A stretch of DNA of 5,425 nt, from positions 1 through 5,425 of the forward strand of contig JAMOTU010000166.1 of assembly GCA_027062165.1 (NCBI GenBank), in the 5' to 3' direction. The notes beneath the pieces are model-generated. The model ran no database searches, was not told the DNA's origin, and saw nothing but the letters and a program-made list of their open reading frames with translations. The position numbers were made by a program, and so were the translations under genes. Below, piece by piece: positions 1-5,425 of the stretch; position 1 is the stretch's first letter, and every line of letters starts with the position of its first letter. This stretch comes from Candidatus Altimarinota bacterium (GTDB lineage: Bacteria; Patescibacteriota; Gracilibacteria; Absconditabacterales; Absconditicoccaceae).

Positions 1-124
1 GAGCTAGTTGTTTTAATCATCATACTAAATCTATTGATTTTAAGAAAGTTTTGCTAACTAAACTTTCCAGTTCTTTTTCGGATGTTTGAGAGTTTGTAAT
101 TTTTTCGTTTATTACTATTACCAT
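1..124 (-). CDS. N-terminal fragment of an unidentified protein (runs off left edge)
   Basis: An open frame starts at an ATG (122-124 on the plus strand) and runs leftward off the window, giving about 41 residues beginning MVIVINEKITNSQ. It stays open only if the two adjacent TGA codons (20-22 and 17-19) are read as Gly-Gly, as elsewhere in this window. In-frame TAA at 164-166 lies upstream, and ATG at 124 is the first start after it. The fragment has a short hydrophobic beta-like start followed by a charged, helix-like stretch. I do not recognise the family, and no catalytic motif is visible. It lies 66 bp downstream of the sugar transferase on the same strand, so it may be co-transcribed with it. 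No Shine-Dalgarno motif precedes the start; the upstream bases are nearly all A and T. The call is moderate because so little is visible. Confidence 0.5.
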
Positions 125-190
125 TTTTTTATTTTTAGAAAATAAAAGTTGTTTAACAATAGCTTAATAAAATTGTTGATAAAATCAAGT

Positions 191-1570
191 TTATCTGCCA
201 CTAGTTATTACTTTTAAAGTCATAAATATTATATATAAATCTAACCAAATATTCCAATTTTGTATATAGTAGAGATCTAATTTCGCTTCTTCATCAAAAT
301 CTAAATTATCTCTTCAGAAAATTTGTGCATATCAAGTGATTCAAGGTTTTACGCTAAGTAATCTTTTTTGTCGACGTTTGTATTTACTTACTTCTTCAGG
401 CAAATGTGGTCTAGGACCCACTACTGACATTTCTCATTTTAAAACATTGAAAAATTGGGGAATTTCGTCAAGGCTAGTTTTTCTTAGAAATTTGCCCCAG
501 GAAGTAATTCTAGGGTCGTTAGTTAGTTTAAATAATGGTCATTTTCTTTCATTCATATTAATAAGTTTTCACTTTAACTTGTCAGCATTTTTTATCATAG
601 TCCTAAATTTATACATTTCAAATATTTTTCATCACCTTCAGACTCTTTTTGATTTGTAAATAATTGGTCTTCAATCTTTTAATCAAATAAATAATGCTAT
701 TAGCAAATATAGCCACCAAAATAGTAAAATAAAAATGAGTGAAAAGCTAATATCAAAAATCCTTTTAATTACTCTTTTTCGTCATTCTAGAGGTGATGGT
801 TTGTATTCTAAAGCTAATAAAGGGCCTAATCTTACAGGTTCATAAATTAGGTCTTCTAAGAAAATACTATTATCTATATGATAAAAACTTTTTCATTTGA
901 GCCTACATCGATCAGCTATCTGTTGTAATAAAGTATTTTCAATATTTCAGATTGTTATTATTACATCGTATTTATTGAAAGGTAATTTTATAAGATTAAT
1001 ATTATCTTTTTCGATTTTTATATCTTTTATATTTTTTTTAGCTATGTCATATATAGGATAAGTAGATAAAATTTTTTCTATTTTTTTGGCTTCTGAAATA
1101 GATTTATATATTAACAGTATTTTATATGGATTTAGTTTTTCTAATTTAGAGTTGATATTGTTTATTATAATATCACTTATAATGATAAAAAAAGTTGAAA
1201 AAATCCATCACCAAATTATAATAAGTCTTGATATTCAACTTTTGAATATAAAATCGTGTCAAAAATAGCTAATAAAACTTATAAAGATAAACCAAACGAA
1301 AGATGTGGAAAATAGTTTTTTATAGTATCAATGAATAGGTTTAGTTAGGTTATATAATCAATTTATATAGCCTAAAGTTATAAAAACTATACTTGCTATT
1401 AATCCAAAAATTAGTGTTTCTTTTAGATTTAAATATGGAATTTTTAGATGAATAAATGGTATAAGATCAGTTTTTTGGCGAATTAAAAATACAATATAAA
1501 ACGTAAAGTTTATTATTATAAAGTGTATAAATGGTCTTATTAAACGTAGAAAAAGTTTTTTATTATTCAT
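191..1570 (-). CDS. Polyprenyl-phosphate hexose-1-phosphate transferase (bacterial sugar transferase, WcaJ/WbaP-like)
   Basis: Reads as 459 residues with TGA as Gly, ending in TAA. That is close to the usual length of full-size initiating glycosyl-1-phosphate transferases. These membrane enzymes move a sugar phosphate from a UDP-sugar to undecaprenyl phosphate, the first step in building exopolysaccharide, capsule or O-antigen repeat units. Four hydrophobic segments are visible at about 11-30, 52-69, 86-104 and 116-137. A soluble region follows, closing with [10 protein letters not shown] (254-263), and then a fifth membrane segment (~274-297) after KRIFD. The C-terminal catalytic domain shows SKRVGRGGKIF, YKFRTM (320-325), DPRI, the SLDEIPQ motif with the Asp-Glu pair at 368-369, VGPRP (384-388) and PGITGYAQ. 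Nineteen of its 25 glycines are TGA, including conserved ones in RVG, SPLEG and PGITG. The start is the first ATG; it has no Shine-Dalgarno motif and lies 11 bp from the divergent gene's start. The exact sugar cannot be read from the sequence. Confidence 0.93.
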
Positions 1571-1581
1571 AGTTTATAAAA
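1571..1581. promoter_or_regulatory. 11-bp divergent start-to-start gap with TTTATAAA palindrome
   Basis: Only these bases separate the ATG of the minus-strand sugar transferase from the ATG of the plus-strand FecR-like gene. The gap contains the perfect 8-bp palindrome TTTATAAA (1573-1580), which sits 1 nt from the plus start and 2 nt from the minus start. That is too close to act as a normal -10 box for either start, unless transcripts begin inside the genes. It may instead be an AT-rich translation-start context. Any promoters for the two genes must overlap the opposite coding region; I could not pick a convincing -35/-10 pair for either. Confidence 0.3.
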
Positions 1582-2889
1582 ATGAAATTAAAATCTTACT
1601 TGTATTTGTTGGTTTTGTATTTAATAGTAGCAATCTTTTTTTGGAGTTTAGGTGTGTCTTTAAATTTTATAATTTTTTTTATAATTTCAACCTTTATTTG
1701 ATTGTATTTGTCTAGATATAATAGTAAGTTTGTAAAATTTATTGTTATTTTTATTTGAATAATAAATTTTTTTCTTTTTGTATATGCTCTTATTCCTCAA
1801 CCTCAGCAAGATATAGATATTAAAAAATTTTTTTTAAACCAGCAGAATTGTTTGAAGATATTTAAGAATGATTCAGATGAAGTTTTGAGGAAACAATTGG
1901 CTTCAGTTTATATTTTGTGAGATAAAAAAAAAGTTAGATATAGATTATGGGAAGTAAAAAATTATACAAAGTTTTGTTGATTAGGAACAGGAGATACTAT
2001 TATCTTTACATCTAGGACTAAAAATTTAAAAACTTATCTTACCTTGTATCTATGGGATTGAAGTATTATAAGAATTTTTCCTAAAACTAAATTAACTTTG
2101 GATAAGGTATTAAAAAATTTAAATGATTTACCTAATTCAAAAACTAAAATTTCTATTACAGAAGGTAATATTCGGTTTAGAGTTATTAAACTTATTACAA
2201 ATGATGAATGATTTAATGTTAAAACTCCAGATGGTATTTTGATTATAAGAGGTACTGCGTGATTTGTCTCCAGAGATGATAAAACTTTGGTTTACTCTGA
2301 TGATCATCTTATAGAAGGAAAGAATTTAGCAGGGGATAAATTTTTTATAAAATGAAAGGAGGCTGTTATTTTTACCAAAGATAAAGTTTTAAAAAAATTG
2401 GATTTTAATCAATTTTTAAATTATGTAGGAGAAAATATTTATAAAATTATTAAAAGTTTTAAAATAGAAGATATAAGAGAAATAAATTTATATAAGCAGA
2501 AATTTTCAGATTATATTAAAAGTCAGCTTAGCGCATGGCAACAATCTAATATAATAGCTAAAATTTCTTTTCGAAAAGTTAAATTAAATAATATTATTTT
2601 AAAAAATAACGACATAATTACTATTGAAAAGGTTAAGTTACTTTTGTGAGATTTTAATAAAGATGAGCTTTCAGATATAGATTTATCGAAATTTAAAAAT
2701 TATATTTTTATTCCTGTTAATGAAAAATATCAAGAAGTCAAAATGAAATTTTTTGAGCAGATGAGTAAACTTAATGATTATTGGAAAAAGAATTATTTAA
2801 TACAAAAAATTAATAATATGTTAGATGAGAAAAAAGAAGAAGTGAATGTTTATCTTGAGAAAATATTACAAAAATGAATTTCATATTAA
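1582..2889 (+). CDS. Membrane-anchored FecR-domain protein
   Basis: Reads as 435 residues with ten TGA codons as Gly (residues 40, 59, 113, 133, 160, 210, 227, 258, 356, 432), ending in TAA. Three hydrophobic segments open the protein (about 5-24, 26-45, 51-72), followed by a region that should face outward or form the soluble part. Residues ~133-235 fit the FecR pattern: GLGTGDTIIFT, a D-G-S strand followed by IRIFPKTKL, then EGNIRFRVI, F-N-V-K-T-P and the hallmark RGTAGF (223-228). Four of these glycines (133, 160, 210, 227) are TGA. The remaining ~200 residues are Lys/Glu-rich, mostly helical, and not recognised. Classical FecR is a single-pass anti-sigma regulator paired with FecI and a TonB receptor. 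Neither partner is here, and many FecR-like domains elsewhere have no known role, so signalling is not claimed. The start is the first ATG after the divergent gap; no Shine-Dalgarno motif is seen. Confidence 0.82.
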
Positions 2890-2894
2890 AAAAT

Positions 2895-2923
2895 TTGACA
2901 AAATTAGATAGGTTTGTTATAAT
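2895..2923 (+). promoter_or_regulatory. Consensus sigma-70-type promoter with extended -10
   Basis: TTGACA at 2895-2900 and TATAAT at 2918-2923 are both perfect hexamers with an exact 17-bp spacer. TG at 2915-2916 completes an extended -10 (TGTTATAAT). Transcription should start near 2930, giving a leader of about 48 nt before the ATG at 2978. It lies just 5 bp after the stop of the FecR-like gene and would drive the acidic membrane protein and, through the overlap, the recombinase. No terminator separates it from the upstream gene, so readthrough from there is also possible. Confidence 0.85.
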
Positions 2924-2929
2924 ATAAAA

Positions 2930-2977
2930 TAACAAAACAAAAACAAAAATTTATTTTTTAACAAAAATAAAAATAAG
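2930..2977 (+). promoter_or_regulatory. A-rich 5' leader lacking a Shine-Dalgarno motif
   Basis: The predicted leader is almost entirely A with scattered C and T, including repeated ACAAAA-type units and two AAAAATAA-like runs just before the start. It contains no GGAGG-like sequence, and no stable hairpin is apparent. An unstructured A-rich leader is known to help ribosome loading in other bacteria; that role here is inference. Confidence 0.4.
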
Positions 2978-4648
2978 ATGGCTGAACTAAAAAAAAATAA
3001 TCAACAAGTTGCGACAGATGATCAAGCAAATAATAGTGAGGAAGTAGATCTTGATTTAAATATTGATTTGTCGTTGCCTGATGTAAATGAAATAAAAAAT
3101 AATCAAGAAAGTGTAAATCAGGAAGAAAAAAAAGATAAAGATGAAGAAAGTTTTACTACAGAAGTTTCAGATGATCTAAATATAGATCTTGATATTAACT
3201 TAGAAGATAGCGAAGAAAATGAAAAATCTGAGAAAGAAGAAAATTTGGAAGAGTTAAATATTGACTCCGATTCAGATCTTCAAGAAGATAACAAAGAACC
3301 TGAAAATAAAAATGAAGAGTTTGTAGAAGAAAAAAGTGAACAAGATTTAAAGGAAGATTTAGATAATGAAAATTTAAATAATATAGATTTAGATAATAAT
3401 GAAATTCAAAAAAAAGAAGAGGACACAACCAATGAAACTATAGCTTCTGATAGCTTGATGGATGTTAATATAGATTTAGCAGAGGATACAAATGAGAATG
3501 TTAAAACAGAAGACAATTTAAATTTAGATGAAAATAATTCCAATTTAGAATCAGAAGATTCAAAAATTACACTTGAAGAACCAGTGGCTGATCAAATTGA
3601 AGAGTCTATGGTACAAATTGATGAAGAGGTTGACAAGGAAGATAATAGTAATATTAATGAGGAGAAAAAGGTAGACGATATAAAAACATCAGATGACACA
3701 AGTATAGATCTCGATGAATTAGATGAAGACGAACAATCTATTCAACAAAGTGAAGAAGAAGCACAAAAAAGTGAAAAAGAGTTACAGATGAAAAAAGAAT
3801 CTCTTACAATTCAATTTGATGATGAAGAATCTACAGATAATGTTGAAAATAGTGTTGAAAAAGTTGATAATTCAGAAAAAGAAGATGGTGTAGATTTATC
3901 TCAAATTGTGGATCAAGAAAATATTGATAATACAGATAATAAAGGATTAGATATAGATACTTTAACAGCAAATTTAGAAGATAAAGTAGATAATTTGGAA
4001 AAAGAGGAAGTTAAAAAAGAATTAGAAACTAAAGATATTAGTGAACAAGTTGTAAAGACAAAGAGTAGTTCTGGATTAGGAATAATTAAATATTTATTGT
4101 TTTCTTTATTTTTAGTAATTATTGGCGTTGGAGCATTTTTTGTTTGGAAAATTATGTATGCTTGAAGTGATACCATTGATGACAATCCTGAAGTAGTAGC
4201 CGTAAATGAAGATGTAGCAAAAGGGATTCATAAGGCTCCAGAAAAAAAAGAAGACAATAAAAATGTTGACAATGATGAATCCAAATGAATTGATACTGGA
4301 GATAATATCTCTCAGGTTAAAGATTTTAATAATGTCGAAGAAAGTGAGGAAAATGTAAATTTAGAACAAGATAGTGAAGATATTGATTGAAGTAAAGATG
4401 ATATAAAATCAAAACTTGAAAGTATTAGAATTTCAGCTAAAAAAATGTATAAAAAGTTTATAAAAACTAAAAATATAAACCCTTCGGAAAGGAAAAGAAT
4501 AAAAAAATATCTTTTAGCTGCATATTTGTTGTCAAAGAAGTATTTAGAAAAGCTTGAAAATTGAGAAAATATATCTAAAAATACTATTGATAAATTGCAA
4601 AAATATTTAGATAAAGCTAAGAAGTTGATGAATGCAGAATGAAATTAG
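2978..4648 (+). CDS. Acidic, repeat-bearing single-pass membrane protein of unknown function
   Basis: Reads as 556 residues with five TGA codons as Gly (396, 437, 471, 529, 555), ending in TAG. Residues 1 to ~360 are low-complexity and strongly acidic (Asp, Glu, Asn, Ser, Lys), with almost no Gly, Pro, aromatic residues or Cys. They contain about seven copies of an L-N-I-D-L-like motif. One transmembrane helix follows at ~372-390 (core YLLFSLFLVIIGVGAFFVW), then a second acidic linker, and last a Lys-rich helical tail (~471-556) including SAKKMYKKF and ERKRIKKY. Lysines before the helix suggest the acidic region is cytoplasmic and the tail outside; this is inferred from the positive-inside rule. 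I do not recognise the family. Under the standard code it would wrongly end at residue 395, just after the membrane helix. Its promoter is immediately upstream, and its last 17 bases overlap the recombinase start, indicating co-expression. It could be a scaffold or anchor, but nothing in the sequence proves this. Confidence 0.85.
3056..3976 (+). repeat. Degenerate LNIDLD-like peptide repeat region
   Basis: Within the acidic protein a short motif recurs at irregular spacing. Copies are LNIDLSLPD (residues 27-35), LNIDLDINL (67-75), LNIDSDSDL (93-101), NNIDLDNNE (134-142), VNIDLAED (163-170), SIDLDELDE (242-250) and LDIDTLTANL (324-333). The constant core is a hydrophobic residue, often Asn, then Ile-Asp and usually Leu, set between disordered acidic linkers. 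This looks like a set of short binding motifs rather than a folded domain. The DNA copies differ at synonymous and non-synonymous positions, so the repeat is not a recent tandem duplication. Confidence 0.55.
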
Positions 4649-5425
4649 TTTATCTAAGTCTATTGATTTGTATCTAAAGTATTTAAAATATGAAAAAAAT
4701 GCATCATTTAAGACTATAGAAAATTACTCTCACTATTTAAATAGATTTTTAGAGTTTTCGGGAGATATCTCTATAAGTGAGATATCTCCTTTTTTGATTT
4801 TGAATTTTAGAAGATTTTTAAATGATTTGGGTCTAAGTATAAAAACTATCAATTATCATATTACTGCTATTAGAGCATTGTTGAAATTTTTGTTAAAGAA
4901 TGATTTTGAAGTTATTCATCCAGAGAAAATAGAACTAGCTAAAACTCCTCCTAGGGAAATTAATTTTTTATCTGAAAATGAAATAGAAAGCTTGTTGAAT
5001 GCTCCTTTGTTGTATGAAAAAAATGAATTGAAAAAATATAGAGATTTGGCTGTATTGCACATATTATATTGATCTTGACTAAGAGTGTCAGAATTGATAA
5101 ATCTAAAAAAAGATAATATTAAATTTGATACTAAACAATTTTGGGTAGTAGGAAAAGGTCAAAAAGTTAGAGCTGTATTTATGACTAAAAAGGCTAAAGA
5201 ATATTTGAAAAAGTTTTTAGAAATGAGAAATGATGATTATCCTTATGTAATAATTAGTTTATCTAAAAATAATCCTTGAAAACCTATATCAAGGATGGCT
5301 ATAAGAAATATAATTAGTCACTATGCTAAGTTGGTTTGAATAAATAAAAGGGTAACTCCTCATACACTTAGACATAGCTTTGCTACTACTTTACTTAAAA
5401 AATGAGCTGACCTTAGAACTGTTCA
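4632..5425 (+). CDS. Xer-type tyrosine recombinase (3' end cut off by window)
   Basis: Reads as 264 complete residues with five TGA codons as Gly (147, 149, 216, 236, 258) before running off the right edge. Tyrosine recombinases of the XerC/XerD type bind paired 11-bp sites and exchange strands through a covalent tyrosine, classically to resolve chromosome dimers. The N-terminal SAM-like DNA-binding domain spans about 5-95 (SLSKSIDLYLKYLKYEKNA onward). The catalytic domain shows GSGLRVSEL with Arg151, GKGQKVR with the hairpin Lys175, and HTLRHSFATTLL with His244 and Arg247, then GADLRTV, where the window ends. The family's second His and the nucleophilic Tyr should lie in roughly the next 35 residues. 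The numbering is nearly that of E. coli XerD, so the frame is intact. Both glycines of GSGL are TGA. The start ATG overlaps the previous gene by 17 bases and has no obvious Shine-Dalgarno motif. XerC, XerD or an integrase are not distinguishable here. Confidence 0.93.
4761..4796 (+). repeat. Perfect 11-7-11 inverted repeat followed by a T run, inside the recombinase gene
   Basis: GGAGATATCTC (4761-4771) and GAGATATCTCC (4779-4789) are exact reverse complements separated by 7 bases (TATAAGT), and six T follow at 4790-4795. Each arm contains the self-palindrome GAGATATCTC, so the element is also a direct repeat with a 17-bp period. It codes for GDISISEISP, near residues 44-53 of the recombinase. 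As RNA it could form an 11-bp hairpin plus U tract, resembling an intrinsic terminator. As DNA its 11-spacer-11 plan resembles a recombinase binding site, but the arms do not match the known bacterial dif consensus. Confidence 0.6.

Noticed and set aside
155..177. Possible hairpin AACAAT...ATTGTT between the sugar transferase and the left partial gene
   Set aside because: The stem is only six AT-rich pairs with an 11-base loop and no T run on the minus strand, so it is not a credible terminator.
336..659. 107-codon plus-strand ORF
   Set aside because: It lies antisense to the catalytic domain of the sugar transferase, whose conserved motifs are on the minus strand.
2353..2363. AAAGGAGG-like Shine-Dalgarno sequence with a nearby TTG/ATG start
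   Set aside because: It lies in the middle of the FecR-like frame (K-G-K-E-A-V), and the gene's conserved domain is upstream of it, so it does not mark a new gene.
3195..3428. Minus-strand ORF across the acidic protein gene
   Set aside because: It is a Leu/Tyr/Phe-rich mirror of acidic codons with no independent signal; the same applies to the antisense frame at 3913-4185.
4266..4271. TTGACA inside the acidic protein gene as a second promoter for the recombinase
   Set aside because: No TATAAT-like hexamer lies 16-18 bp downstream, and isolated hexamer matches are expected in AT-rich coding DNA.
5070..5078. Two in-frame stops (TGA TCT TGA) in the recombinase, suggesting a pseudogene
   Set aside because: Both fall exactly on the glycines of the conserved G-S-G-L-R-V-S-E-L motif and the frame continues through all later motifs, so this is recoding, not decay.
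1..5425. TGA read as Trp, as in mycoplasmas
   Set aside because: Conserved positions carrying TGA are glycines in the recombinase, FecR and sugar transferase families, and TGG is used separately for Trp.

Overview
The window is very AT-rich. It makes sense only if TGA is read as glycine (genetic code 25), which points to the candidate phyla Absconditabacteria (SR1) or Gracilibacteria (BD1-5). Under the standard code most of the DNA looks like short, broken ORFs. With TGA as Gly it resolves into four long genes and one partial gene covering almost everything. The assignment rests on family motifs: in-frame TGA falls on glycines of a tyrosine recombinase (G-S-G-L-R-V-S-E-L), a sugar-phosphate transferase (R-V-G, P-G-I-T-G, S-P-L-E-G) and a FecR-type domain. 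Tryptophan is still written TGG. I count 41 in-frame TGA codons across the five reading frames. The sequence alone does not let me choose between the two phyla.

Layout. On the minus strand are the first ~40 codons of an unidentified gene (1-124) and, upstream of it, a complete 459-residue polyprenyl-phosphate hexose-1-phosphate transferase (191-1570). Only 11 bp separate its start codon from that of a plus-strand gene (1582-2889), a 435-residue membrane-anchored FecR-domain protein. A consensus extended -10 promoter follows (2895-2923) with a short A-rich leader. Next is a 556-residue membrane protein (2978-4648) with a very acidic, repetitive N-terminal region, one transmembrane helix and a basic helical tail. 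Its end overlaps the start of a Xer-type tyrosine recombinase (4632 to the right edge, cut off shortly before the expected catalytic Tyr).

How the genes may work together. The transferase would attach the first sugar phosphate to a lipid carrier for a surface polysaccharide. The FecR-like and acidic proteins are both membrane proteins, so the left and centre look like a cell-surface locus. The acidic protein and the recombinase probably form one operon from the promoter at 2895. Their functional link is unknown. No tRNA, rRNA, CRISPR array or insertion sequence was seen. No untranslated stretch exceeds 90 bp.
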